NCBI GenBank assembly: GCA_018645365.1
Contig: JABGOP010000001.1
Span: 1 to 55,013, forward strand
Length of the DNA stretch: 55,013 nt
Direction of reading: 5' to 3'
Origin: Candidatus Cloacimonadota bacterium
Lineage (GTDB): Bacteria; Cloacimonadota; Cloacimonadia; Cloacimonadales; TCS61
The first letter of the stretch is position 1, and every line of letters starts with the position of its first letter. A program made the position numbers and the translations under genes. This document shows positions 7,451 through 15,659 of this stretch, one piece after another. Under the pieces are notes generated by a model, which was not told the DNA's origin, made no database searches, and worked only from the letters and a program-made list of their open reading frames with translations.

Positions 7451-9043
7451 CTAAAAATAATTGTATTGTTTTCTAATCCTCTTTTGAATTAATTTTTTTC
7501 TTATTGTTTTAAGTTTATCTAACTCATTATTATTTATACCTAAAATTGGATTTAATATTTTAACATCATTTTGCGAAAGAATTTGTTCTATGTTTTCTTT
7601 ATTTTCAAAATCAGAAGTGAAATTAACAAATTGATTATCACTAATATTTGTATATGGAATTGGTAATTTTTTAAATTCGCTGGGAGTTAATTCTAGTACA
7701 CCACCACCATAATATCTTCCTTCAATTTCTGAAAAAATTAGAGTTAATGTATTATAAAAAGAATAAATGAAACTACTTAAATCATAGCCACTATTCATTT
7801 GAATTTTATATGCTGAATCTGTAACAAAAGCATCAGAATTGTTTTTCAATAATTTGGGAAATAAATGACTTCTTTTAAAAAAGAATGCTTTGGGTTTTAA
7901 TGCAATATTGGGGATAACATACCAATTATTTCTGTGTTTACATTTGTATCGATTAGGAATTCCTAAATTTTCTCCAATCAATAAATATTTTCTAAGGTTT
8001 GGAGAGATCTTTTCATTATTATTCAATTGTAATAATTTTGTCGGATAATTTGCACTCTCTAAAGATTTAAAATCATTTTCACTAAAAACTACACTACCAT
8101 TAACATACAAACCTTTTTGAATAATAGGTTGAGTATATTTTGATAATTTATATTTTTTTTCTGTTTCTTTGTTTATAATGAAAAATTTATTAGCGGCCGT
8201 GACTATGCCAGGACTTGATTTACTATAGAAATTAGTAGTTTTTAATTGCTTTTTAAAATTATAAAGAAAAGTTAATTCATCAGAAGACAAAAAATGATGT
8301 GTCCATTTTATTTTAGATTCAATGAGTAAGTTATTTTGTTTAAGAACAAATGATTTATTCCCCAACTCTTCTTTAGATTTGATATTAGTAAAAAACTCAC
8401 CCTTTTCAATAGCTTGTTTATAAGCAAATAAAATAATGGTATCTTGTCCTTTACATTCAAACATTAAATCATTAAAGGTGAAAATTTCAATTCGTTCAAA
8501 TTTCCTTTTTAAAAATTCTCTAATTTCTTCGGCAAATTTTACTTGTAATAATTCTGATGGAAGAATAAATGCTAAAATCCCATTTTTACTTAAATGAAAA
8601 ATTGATTTTACTAAAAATGTCGTCCAAATATTTTTTGTTGCTTTTCCTAATAGGTTGTTTTTCTTATGAATTATTTTACTGATTTCAATTTGTTCGTTCG
8701 TAAGTCTATTTTTTTTAATATAAGGTGGATTTCCAATGATTGCAGAAAATAAATTTTCAGGTTGAAACTTCAAAAAATCAATGCATTCAAATTTAGAATT
8801 TCTTTTATTCCACTTTTTAGAAGCTTTAATTAATTCATCAGGATTGATTTCCAAAGCAGTTAATTTTATTGATAGATTATTGTTACCTACATTTTTTAAG
8901 GCCTCAATAAAAGCTCCATCACCAACACTTGGTTCTAATATTGATATTCGTGATCTTTTATTAAAATATGAAAGGACTCTTTTTGAAATGAAATCAGCTA
9001 AATAATCAGGTGTATAATACGAACCTGTTTTTTTTTTATCCAT
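7451..9043 (-). CDS. Adenine-N6 DNA methyltransferase (Eco57I/TaqI-like)
   Basis: 530-residue Class I methylase. N-terminal TGSYYTP (residues 6-12, motif X), SAM-binding motif I LEPSVGDG (36-43), and catalytic motif IV NPPY (105-108), diagnostic of N6-adenine methylation. The C-terminal half should be the target-recognition domain; GGGVLELTPSEFKKLPIP near the end is typical of Eco57I/TaqI-like specificity domains. No nuclease motif is visible, so this is the modification partner, with cleavage presumably by the HNH protein. Its ATG overlaps the HNH stop by 8 nt (ATGGATAA). A run of ten A residues covers codons 3-6, which could mutate by slippage. It is the last gene of the operon. Confidence 0.9.
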   Translation of the reverse strand: MDKKKTGSYYTPDYLADFISKRVLSYFNKRSRISILEPSVGDGAFIEALKNVGNNNLSIKLTALEINPDELIKASKKWNKRNSKFECIDFLKFQPENLFSAIIGNPPYIKKNRLTNEQIEISKIIHKKNNLLGKATKNIWTTFLVKSIFHLSKNGILAFILPSELLQVKFAEEIREFLKRKFERIEIFTFNDLMFECKGQDTIILFAYKQAIEKGEFFTNIKSKEELGNKSFVLKQNNLLIESKIKWTHHFLSSDELTFLYNFKKQLKTTNFYSKSSPGIVTAANKFFIINKETEKKYKLSKYTQPIIQKGLYVNGSVVFSENDFKSLESANYPTKLLQLNNNEKISPNLRKYLLIGENLGIPNRYKCKHRNNWYVIPNIALKPKAFFFKRSHLFPKLLKNNSDAFVTDSAYKIQMNSGYDLSSFIYSFYNTLTLIFSEIEGRYYGGGVLELTPSEFKKLPIPYTNISDNQFVNFTSDFENKENIEQILSQNDVKILNPILGINNNELDKLKTIRKKLIQKRIRKQYNYF

Positions 9044-9662
9044 TATAATATGCCATAAGTTCTTTGTGATAGATATAATATTGGATTGTATATGTTCCTA
9101 AATTAGTTCTTATTACAAGATAATTATCTGCATCTTCTTTATAATTATTCAACTCTATTATTAATGCATCAATAATTTTTCTAAGTTCATTCAAATTCCA
9201 TAGAATAATTATTGAGCGTTCTCTTTCATCAAACTTAAATGCTTTTGTTGCCATCCATTTTCCTAGAGGGGTATTCCACATTATACTTCCCCTACTTGTT
9301 CTGTAAAGATGCTTCTCATATTCAGCCTCACAAACATCAATAAAACCCTCATCGTTTATAATTGGAACATTTTCATCTTGAGACGGCCACAGTTTACCTT
9401 TTTTATTATTACAAAACTTACACGAGTATATTAGGTTATCATATTGGCAATACTCGATATTTCCATTTTTTTCAAAAAGGCTTTTGGGTATAAAATGATC
9501 AACTTCAAAATAAGTATGCCTAAAACCATCAAAAGAACCACAATAGCCACAGCAAGAATTGAAATCTTCTTTTAAATCAGGTTTATGTTCAGACCACCTT
9601 TTCCCTGTGGGATTTTTAGTTGGAGTTGATCTTCTCTTTGGTATTTGGTCTCTGACATTCAT
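9036..9662 (-). CDS. HNH endonuclease
   Basis: 208 residues. The HNH fold is clear: a CGYC knuckle at 38-41, catalytic EVDHFIPKS (Asp55-His56), Asn76 in YDNLIYS, and a second knuckle Cys81-x2-Cys84 followed by NNKKG. Such domains nick or cut DNA using one metal ion. The C-terminal ~110 residues are helical with no family I recognise. Between a receiver gene (47-nt overlap with its start) and a methylase (8-nt overlap with its end), it is best read as the restriction nuclease or effector of the operon. There is no good Shine-Dalgarno, in keeping with coupled translation. Confidence 0.88.
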   Translation of the reverse strand: MNVRDQIPKRRSTPTKNPTGKRWSEHKPDLKEDFNSCCGYCGSFDGFRHTYFEVDHFIPKSLFEKNGNIEYCQYDNLIYSCKFCNNKKGKLWPSQDENVPIINDEGFIDVCEAEYEKHLYRTSRGSIMWNTPLGKWMATKAFKFDERERSIIILWNLNELRKIIDALIIELNNYKEDADNYLVIRTNLGTYTIQYYIYHKELMAYYNG

Positions 9663-10320
9663 TTTTACTACTTTTTTCTATTAATGTTTTAAGGAATTTT
9701 TCTGCTTCTTTTCTTGTCTTAGATAGTGTTTCAATTTTATCATCAGATGTTAATTGTTTGGGAACTTCATTTCTTTGAGTTTTATCAAGATTATTTAATT
9801 CTTCTTGAATTACTAACAAATCATTTTTTTCAATAGATGATAATCCTTCTTTCTCACCTTTTACAAGCAAATCAGCTAATATCTTTTTTTTATTCGAAAT
9901 ATGCTTTTTGTATTGCTCAATACTTTTAGTTAGTATTGTGACAAATTTCTCAATTTCTTCATCACTTGAGAAAACCTTAGTTTTATCAAAGATAATTTTC
10001 CAATCTTCAACCTTATCTTTTGTTTCAGAATCATCAGCGTTATTTGTGAAAATTATATGTGGGAACAAGGGTTTATTATCATAAATCAAACTCTCAACAA
10101 CATCTCCGTTAAAAGCAAGAATATTAGTCTCATTTAACTTAAAATCAATCATTAATAAATCAATATCAGACTTGTACACTTGTTCCATTAGACTTTCTAA
10201 AGTTGTTTCTTTCTTAATGTCATAATCAATAACATAAAAATATTCCTTTAGCTTTCGTTTATATTTTTTTACTTGCTTTGGATCTTCATCAATATACCCG
10301 ATTGTAAATTTTGAATTCAT
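9616..10320 (-). CDS. Receiver-domain (response-regulator-like) protein
   Basis: 234 residues. Residues 1-~125 look like a CheY-type receiver: acidic pocket Asp11-Glu12-Asp13 (YIDEDP), phosphoacceptor Asp59 (LLMIDF), Thr92 (IIFTNNADD) and Lys113 (FDKTKVF). All residues needed for phosphorylation are present. Instead of a DNA-binding output domain the rest is charged, helical and probably coiled coil (residues ~125-225). This suggests it acts by protein contact, perhaps on the HNH nuclease or methylase. It starts 4 nt after the histidine-kinase-like gene with RBS AAGGAGA, so the kinase-like protein is the natural phosphodonor; that link is inference. Confidence 0.8.
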   Translation of the reverse strand: MNSKFTIGYIDEDPKQVKKYKRKLKEYFYVIDYDIKKETTLESLMEQVYKSDIDLLMIDFKLNETNILAFNGDVVESLIYDNKPLFPHIIFTNNADDSETKDKVEDWKIIFDKTKVFSSDEEIEKFVTILTKSIEQYKKHISNKKKILADLLVKGEKEGLSSIEKNDLLVIQEELNNLDKTQRNEVPKQLTSDDKIETLSKTRKEAEKFLKTLIEKSSKNECQRPNTKEKINSN

Positions 10321-10324
10321 AAAG

Positions 10325-11233
10325 CTATTTTCTCCTTGTTGGAAAAGTAATGTTTACAGAAAATCCACTATTTGGATCTAGAACACTTATGCTACCATTA
10401 TTATCATCTATTACATCTTTTACTAAATACATCCCTAAACCTGTCCCATTTTTCTTTGTGGTTGTAAATGGTAAGAATATTTCTTCATTATCTTCAAATA
10501 CATTAGATAAACCAATACCATTATCAGAGTAATTAATCACAATATTATCTTTAATTAATTCTGTGATAATGCAAATCTCTCTTTTTTTTATTTCTTCTCT
10601 ATGATCTCTTTTATTAAAAGAATCAATTGAGTTGTTAATCAAATTTGTAAAGATAGTATTCATATCCATTTCGAATGCACGAAAATGATAATCAATATCC
10701 TTAAGGTTATCAATAATCGTAAATTTTATATCTTTAGTTTGAAAGACTTTTTTCCAAGATTTTTTCAATTTAATGAAATAATCAGAAAAGTCTAAAGGTT
10801 TTCTTTTCCTTTTATCTTTTTTAATAGCTGTTAATGAATAATCAATCCAGTGTTTTATTTTTTCACTATTTTCATCAAGCAATTCCAGAATATCAATAGC
10901 ATCTTTGTATTCTTCTGCCTTTTCTAAATCTTTTGTAATTAATGAACTAAACAATCCTCCTAATGATTTAATCTCAGATGAATTGTCTCTTATTTCTTTT
11001 AACTCGTGTGAAAAGGATGAAACAATTAATCCTAAACTTGCCAATGCTCTTACTTGAACTATTTCTTCATTATCTTTTCTTTGGTATTCTTCTTCGATTT
11101 TTTGAAATGTTTTTATTAATGTTTTTTCATAAGTCTTTCTTTCTTTTTCTTCAGTTTTCTTTTCATCAAAATTTGTAATAATATTTATTTCTCTTTCTAA
11201 ATTTTTCCTTTCCTTGATAATTTCATTTGCCAA
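10325..11233 (-). CDS. Soluble histidine-kinase-like GHKL ATPase
   Basis: 302 residues, no membrane segment. A coiled N-terminal region (1-60) leads to an H-box-like FSHELKEIR with His76, then the ATP-binding lid: N-box TNLINNSIDSF (~196-206), G1 SDNGIGL (236-242), F-box IFLPFTTT and G2 GTGLGMYLV (263-271). This is a complete HisKA/HATPase module. The only start available is a TTG with no Shine-Dalgarno, inside the 3' end of the paraMORC gene (37-nt overlap). The joint has a slippery A_AAA_AAT, so it may be made as a -1 frameshift fusion with the upstream ATPase. It is probably the activity switch for the downstream receiver protein. Confidence 0.85.
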   Translation of the reverse strand: MANEIIKERKNLEREINIITNFDEKKTEEKERKTYEKTLIKTFQKIEEEYQRKDNEEIVQVRALASLGLIVSSFSHELKEIRDNSSEIKSLGGLFSSLITKDLEKAEEYKDAIDILELLDENSEKIKHWIDYSLTAIKKDKRKRKPLDFSDYFIKLKKSWKKVFQTKDIKFTIIDNLKDIDYHFRAFEMDMNTIFTNLINNSIDSFNKRDHREEIKKREICIITELIKDNIVINYSDNGIGLSNVFEDNEEIFLPFTTTKKNGTGLGMYLVKDVIDDNNGSISVLDPNSGFSVNITFPTRRK

Positions 11234-12720
11234 TTTTTTGCTCGTTCGTTAATTTCTTGTTCTTTAGCCTTTTCTTTTTCTTTTTTTATATGCTTGTAGA
11301 AAACATTAAGAATTTTACTCCTATCATATTCAAATTCGTGTATTAAACCTATAATTATTTTTTTAAATACTTCAAAAGATTCATTTTCTTGTAACGCTCC
11401 TCTATCTGATTTGTCTTTTAGAAATGGATTAGTTTTTCTGGAAATTGAGATCATTCCTGCAGTTTGTTCTGGTCTAACGCGCCAATCACCAATACGCTGA
11501 CCTGCTCCAGCTGGACTTTGCGCTACTCTTGCACCAAGTCTTAACCAATCATTGTTTGGATCACCGTAAGGTCTTACTCGGAATGAATCTCTATAAATTT
11601 TCACTCCGCCAAATTTATCCAGAACACTTCTTCTTTCTTTTGTATTTATTAATTTATACGGATAACCTTCTTTTCTTGAAACTGAATATTTTAGATAATA
11701 AAAAGATAATTCAAAAGAGCCAACATCATTCAAAAGCTTAATATTATTCTTTTCTAAATTCCATTTTAATATTTTATCAATTGATTTAGTATATTTGAAA
11801 GTCCTATTATTCAGTGTTTGTAAATCATAAGGTTTCTTTGCATCATTGAATAAATCTTCATAGTTCTTCTTTATTTTATTATGATTGAGTTCATTTCGTG
11901 TTATTTCAAAATCGACAGTCAATGTATCTGAATCATATTTAGCTTTAACTTTGTAATCGTAATCATTAAAAAAAGCAGTTTCAACTGAACCAAAATTCTT
12001 CGGTTGTTGTAAATGGATCAATGTTACATCAAAAGGAATCTTAAATTCTTTAGGAGGGATTAATGCTTCTAAACTTTTATAAACATTGTTTATTCCATCA
12101 TCAGACCAATCATCTTTTAAATTTGAGATTTTTAAAACAGTACCACTTCTAAAATTAATTTTCTCAATTATCTCATTTACATTATCATTCTTAATAATTG
12201 ATTTAATTTGCTTTTTAATATTAAACTCTAATTGTATTAAGTCAGCTTTAATTTCAGCAATAGATTTATCAGAATTATCAAATTGATTCCAATCCATTTT
12301 CCAATGAGATCCGATATTGCTTTTTACTTTTTTTGAAGTTGTCCACATATCTGTAGTAAAACCTAACCTATCTAAAGCAAATCTGCCAATTCCTTTGGCT
12401 CCTGTTTTTACTCTTTTTTCATCTGATAAATAATCTTTTTCCTTACTGCCTGTTCCGATTTTCATCCATAATTCTTTAATGACATCTTCTGTCATTCCTT
12501 CACCATTATCAATGATGTAAATTGTATCTTCTCTTTTTAAACTTTTTTTGTTTGTGCTATTGTCATTACTTTGAATGTCAAAAAAGATTAAACAATTTTT
12601 AGCGTCCGCATCATAAGAGTTTTTAACAAGTTCAATAATGGCTCCTTCAGGATTAGAGAAATTTTCTCTTCCTAATAATTTACCTGCTCTTGCAGAAACT
12701 GTAAAAGGTATTTTAGCCAT
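11197..12720 (-). CDS. MORC/paraMORC-like GHKL ATPase
   Basis: 507-residue ATPase of the Hsp90/MutL/MORC class. N-box IIELVKNSYDADA (28-40; Glu30, Asn34), G1 DNGEGM (71-76), G2 TGAKGIGR (106-113). The second half has the S5-like transducer region with GGVKIYRDSFRVRPYG (371-386), LGARVAQSP and a Lys/Arg-rich stretch, then a C-terminal coiled coil (465-495). Iyer, Abhiman and Aravind (2008) linked prokaryotic MORC and paraMORC ATPases to restriction-modification operons. These proteins are thought to clamp or remodel DNA-protein complexes on ATP binding. It is first in the operon, with RBS AAAGGAG and a TTGACA box 49-54 nt upstream of the ATG. Confidence 0.88.
   Translation of the reverse strand: MAKIPFTVSARAGKLLGRENFSNPEGAIIELVKNSYDADAKNCLIFFDIQSNDNSTNKKSLKREDTIYIIDNGEGMTEDVIKELWMKIGTGSKEKDYLSDEKRVKTGAKGIGRFALDRLGFTTDMWTTSKKVKSNIGSHWKMDWNQFDNSDKSIAEIKADLIQLEFNIKKQIKSIIKNDNVNEIIEKINFRSGTVLKISNLKDDWSDDGINNVYKSLEALIPPKEFKIPFDVTLIHLQQPKNFGSVETAFFNDYDYKVKAKYDSDTLTVDFEITRNELNHNKIKKNYEDLFNDAKKPYDLQTLNNRTFKYTKSIDKILKWNLEKNNIKLLNDVGSFELSFYYLKYSVSRKEGYPYKLINTKERRSVLDKFGGVKIYRDSFRVRPYGDPNNDWLRLGARVAQSPAGAGQRIGDWRVRPEQTAGMISISRKTNPFLKDKSDRGALQENESFEVFKKIIIGLIHEFEYDRSKILNVFYKHIKKEKEKAKEQEINERAKNWQMKLSRKGKI
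11233..11239 (-). other. Possible -1 ribosomal frameshift site A_AAA_AAT
   Basis: In the paraMORC frame the codons read GCA AAA AAT. Slippage by -1 on A_AAA_AAT enters exactly the frame of the histidine-kinase-like protein, giving a fusion of about 795 residues. The alternative is that a one-base change or error in this A6 run split a fused gene. I did not find a clear downstream stimulatory hairpin. Confidence 0.45.
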
Positions 12721-12745
12721 TATCTTTTTACTCCTTTTTTGTGTT

Positions 12746-12774
12746 CAAATAAAAATTATTCAAATAAGTGTCAA
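12746..12774 (-). promoter_or_regulatory. Candidate promoter of the defence operon
   Basis: TTGACA (12769-12774, minus) followed after 17 nt by TATTTG (12746-12751). The same TTGACA/TATTTG pair with 18-nt spacing occurs in front of the cupin and rrf2 genes, which supports it as a -35/-10 pair of this organism. The repeated leader element (copy 2) lies further upstream. Confidence 0.45.
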
Positions 12775-12831
12775 GTTCGTAAATTTATGAAAGTGCAAAA
12801 TGAGCTATTTTGTTTACGTAAAGAGACATAA

Positions 12832-12929
12832 TGTGTGTATCCTCGACAATTTTATCGTGAATATCTATTTCCCCCTCACTCCTCCTCTACTCTCACCGTC
12901 GAAAGAAATAATCTCTCTTTGGGTGTCAA
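12832..12929 (-). repeat. Repeated leader element, copy 2 (long form)
   Basis: On the minus strand: TTGACA, 12 nt, TTATTTCTTTCGACGGTG, then a purine-rich stretch of 32 nt, then TTCACGATAAAATTGTCG and ACACACATTA. The same blocks in the same order and nearly the same spacing occur at 35364-35462 upstream of a small membrane protein gene. It sits between the truncated T9SS gene and the defence operon. No ORF or known RNA family is recognisable in it. Confidence 0.6.
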
Positions 12930-12956
12930 TAATTTTTTAGTAAACAAAAAAACAAA

Positions 12957-13625
12957 TTATTTCAACAACAACATTTTCTTTGTTATTAACACGCCTTCAT
13001 CAGTTTTTAATCTATAGAGATAAATACCAGATGCGAAATTATTTGCATTCCAAATAATTTCTTGATTTGGCGAATTTGTGATTTGGAGATTGGAGAAAGT
13101 TTTTACTAGTTGTCCTTTAATGTTAAAGATTTCAACCTCCGCTTTTTCGGTGTTTTCGGTGTTTAAGCTAAATGAAATAGTGGTTGCACCATTAAATGGA
13201 TTGGGATAGCTATTCAAATGTGCATTTGAATGACTTAAGATGTTTTCATCTATGCCATTATTTTGATGGTAATAATATGCCCCCATATCCGCAATGGTAC
13301 CATCAGGATCGAGTGGAGAATTGGAATTTCCAGCGTCAATACAGGGAGAATTGACTTGCAAATGATAATCTCCATTAAGCGGGTCTACAAAAAGTGGGTC
13401 TTCACTAATTTCTCCGGTTCCTGGTTGCGGTAAAAATGGCTGAGAATACAAATTGGAACCAATATAGTATTCTTCCCAATAATTGGCTGCAATGTTATTC
13501 CAAACATCATTATAGGCAACATCCACAAGTGGTACACCTGATTGCTGGTCGCCCATAATATATATCCCGTAATAAAAGTTGATAACAATATTATTCCGAA
13601 CAATTAAATGTACGCTAGTCTTCAA
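12957..13625 (-). pseudogene. 5'-truncated T9SS cargo gene (beta-helix remnant)
   Basis: The 222 residues starting at a TTG are the C-terminal part of a secreted right-handed beta-helix type protein (DPLFVDPLNGDYHLQVNSPC, IDAGNSNSP, typical of choice-of-anchor Q proteins). A T9SS sorting domain follows (SYPNPFNGATTISFSLN, GIYLYRL, KKMLLLK). There is no signal peptide or N-terminal body: upstream the frame runs into the 21-bp tandem array and stops at a TAG at 13878-13880. The loss of the 5' end looks linked to array insertion or expansion. About 35 nt of the sorting-domain DNA (ATTTCATTTAGCTTAAACAC and onward) is identical to the C25 gene, so the cassette was copied recently. Confidence 0.75.
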
Positions 13626-13661
13626 CCCAAGAAATATTTGATATTTCCATAGAAAGTTTTG

Positions 13662-13870
13662 ATATTTCCTAGGATAGTCGGGAACTTTCCTAGGATAGTT
13701 GAAACATTTCCTAGGATAGTTGGAATATTTCCTAGGATAGTTGGAATATTTCCTAGGATAGTTGGGAACTTTCCTAGGATAGTTGAGATATTTCCTAGGA
13801 TAGTTGAAACATTTCCTAGGATAGTTGAAACATTTCCTAGGATAGTCGGGAACTTTCCTAGGAAATATTT
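13662..13870. repeat. Tandem array of ten 21-bp units
   Basis: CCTAGG recurs at exactly 21-bp steps from 13668 to 13857 (ten times). The unit is TTTCCTAGGATAGTTGNAANA with small variations (TTG/TCG; GGAA, GAAC, GAGAT). Being a multiple of three it is open in several frames: the plus strand reads FPRIVGN/ET/GI heptads, the minus strand YPRK-rich heptads continuous with the truncated T9SS gene. GAAATATTT borders both ends. There are no spacers, so it is not a CRISPR array. The region around it (13626-13982) otherwise holds only the terminator. Confidence 0.9.
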
Positions 13871-13933
13871 GGTTTATCTAAGGGTAAATATTGGTTGTTA
13901 ATATCTATTGTAACAAGAAGTTATCTAAAAAAT

Positions 13934-13966
13934 AAAAAGCCCCACTCAATCGAGCAGGGCTTTTTT
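13934..13966. terminator. Terminator after the hybrid cluster protein gene
   Basis: AAAAAGCCC and GGGCTTTTT stem with an inner CTC/GAG pairing; A- and T-runs make it usable in both directions. The inner sequence matches, in reverse complement, the terminator at 3574-3603. Confidence 0.85.
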
Positions 13967-13982
13967 GTTATTGAATTTTAAT

Positions 13983-15641
13983 TTATCCAATCATTTTTTT
14001 AATATCTTCGTCAACATTAGTAATGCCACCGATATTAAAGTTCTCTACCAATACATTTACCACATTTGGTGATAAGAAAGCAGGAAGAGTTGGTCCAAGA
14101 TTGATGTTCTTCACACCTAAATGTAAAAGTGCAAGTAACACGATAACTGCTTTTTGCTCGTACCAAGCGATGTTATACGCAATCGGTAAATCATTGATGT
14201 CATCGAGTCCAAATACTTCTTTGAGTTTTAGTGCAATGAGAACGAGTGAGTAACTGTCGTTACATTGTCCAGCATCCAATACACGCGGAATGCCACCGAT
14301 ATCACCGAGGTTAAGTTTGTTGTAACGATACTTCGCACAACCTGCCGTAAGAATAATTGCGTCTTGTGGAAGTGCTTCCGCAAAATCTGTATAATAACTT
14401 CTACCTTTCTGACGACCATCACAACCAGCCATAACTACGAATTTCTTTACAGCACCACTTTTCACAGCATCTACCACTTTATCTGCAAGAGCGAATACTT
14501 GTTCGTGTGCAAATCCACCCACGATTGTGCCAGTTTCAATTTCTGTTGGAGATGGAAGAGTTTTTGCAAGTGCAATAGCTTCAGAGAAATCTTTTGCTTC
14601 GCCTTTTTTTGCTGCTGGAATGTGCTTTACACCGTCAAAGCCAACATTATTTGTTGTGAAAACTCTGTTTTTATAGGAATCTTTTGGTGGCACTAAGCAG
14701 TTAGTAGTCATAATAATTACGCCGTTGAAAGAGTTAAATTCTTTATCTTGTTGCCACCACGCATTACCATAGTTTCCTACAAAGTGTTCATATTTTTTGA
14801 AAGCAGGATAATAATTTGCTGGGAGCATTTCACTGTGAGTATAAACATCTACGCCAGTTCCATTGGTTTGTTCCAAGAGTTCTTCCATATCTTTTAGGTC
14901 GTGCCCAGAGATAAGAATTGCTGGATTTTTACGAACGCCAATGTTTACTTCAGTAATTTCAGGATTTCCGTAAGTAGATGTGTTTGCACCGTCCAAAAGA
15001 GCCATCGCATCTACACCAAATTTACCAGCTTCCAATACCAAGCCTACCATTTCATCAACGCTCAAAGAATCATCGAGAGTAGAAACAAGTGCTTTTTCCA
15101 TAAACATCACAATTTCTTTGTTAGTGTGGTCGAGGTGGATTGCGTGATCTACATAAGCTGCCATTCCTTTGATACCATAAATGAGAAGTTCACGAAGTGA
15201 ACGCACATCTTCATTTTCTGTGGTAAGAACGCCAACTGTTGCAGCTTTAGCATCGATATTTTCGTCTGTAACTGTGAAATTAGCCGCATCGTGATCTGCG
15301 AATTTTACTTCAAGCCCCATCTCTGCAACTTTCTTTTTTCCCATCTCGCGTAATTCGATAGCTTCTTTAATTGTTTTAATGAAATATTTTCTATCGAAAT
15401 TAGCATTTGTGATTGTCGCAAACAAACTTTCTGCGATGAATTTATCCATTTCACCACAAACTTCAGCATACTCATTTCTTACTTCTAAACTTGCTGATTG
15501 CCTAAAAATTGAAATCCCTTTCAAAGCATAAATAAGAAGATCTTGCAAATTTGCCACATCTCCCTTTTTCCCGCAAATCCCGTTTACTGTACAACCTTTG
15601 TTGCCAAGAGCTTCCTGACATTGAAAACAAAACATACTCAT
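13983..15641 (-). CDS. hcp: Hybrid cluster protein (hydroxylamine/NO reductase), class I
   Basis: 552 residues, usual length for Hcp. The N-terminal Cys5-x2-Cys8-x8-Cys17-x5-Cys23 (CFQCQE...[10 protein letters not shown]) is the [4Fe-4S]-type spacing of class I proteins from strict anaerobes. Ligands of the hybrid 4Fe-2O-2S cluster follow: [30 protein letters not shown] and GQCNDSYS. Hcp reduces nitric oxide to N2O and can reduce hydroxylamine in vitro; the in vivo role is mostly nitrosative-stress defence. It starts 39 nt after rrf2 with RBS AAAAGGAG and is expected to be cotranscribed with it. No dedicated reductase (Hcr) gene is adjacent, so its electron donor is unknown. Confidence 0.96.
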   Translation of the reverse strand: MSMFCFQCQEALGNKGCTVNGICGKKGDVANLQDLLIYALKGISIFRQSASLEVRNEYAEVCGEMDKFIAESLFATITNANFDRKYFIKTIKEAIELREMGKKKVAEMGLEVKFADHDAANFTVTDENIDAKAATVGVLTTENEDVRSLRELLIYGIKGMAAYVDHAIHLDHTNKEIVMFMEKALVSTLDDSLSVDEMVGLVLEAGKFGVDAMALLDGANTSTYGNPEITEVNIGVRKNPAILISGHDLKDMEELLEQTNGTGVDVYTHSEMLPANYYPAFKKYEHFVGNYGNAWWQQDKEFNSFNGVIIMTTNCLVPPKDSYKNRVFTTNNVGFDGVKHIPAAKKGEAKDFSEAIALAKTLPSPTEIETGTIVGGFAHEQVFALADKVVDAVKSGAVKKFVVMAGCDGRQKGRSYYTDFAEALPQDAIILTAGCAKYRYNKLNLGDIGGIPRVLDAGQCNDSYSLVLIALKLKEVFGLDDINDLPIAYNIAWYEQKAVIVLLALLHLGVKNINLGPTLPAFLSPNVVNVLVENFNIGGITNVDEDIKKMIG

Positions 15642-15659
15642 TTTACATCTCCTTTTGGT

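Noticed and set aside
7451-12720. Genomic island with integrase and attachment sites around the defence operon
   Set aside because: No integrase, transposase or tRNA target, and no clear direct repeats at the borders were found.
12835-13017. 60-codon plus-strand frame across the leader element
   Set aside because: It crosses the repeated element and the stop of the T9SS remnant; no RBS and no similarity.
13662-13870. Tandem array as a CRISPR
   Set aside because: The 21-bp units are contiguous with no unique spacers, and there are no cas genes in the window.
13659-13901. Plus-strand 80-codon frame encoding FPRIVGN repeats as a gene
   Set aside because: It is a consequence of the 21-bp array; it starts at TTG without a Shine-Dalgarno and ends in unrelated sequence.
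14265-14696. 143-codon plus-strand frame antisense to hcp
   Set aside because: It is rich in Cys/Phe/Ile in low-complexity fashion, has no RBS, and lies opposite a well-conserved enzyme gene.
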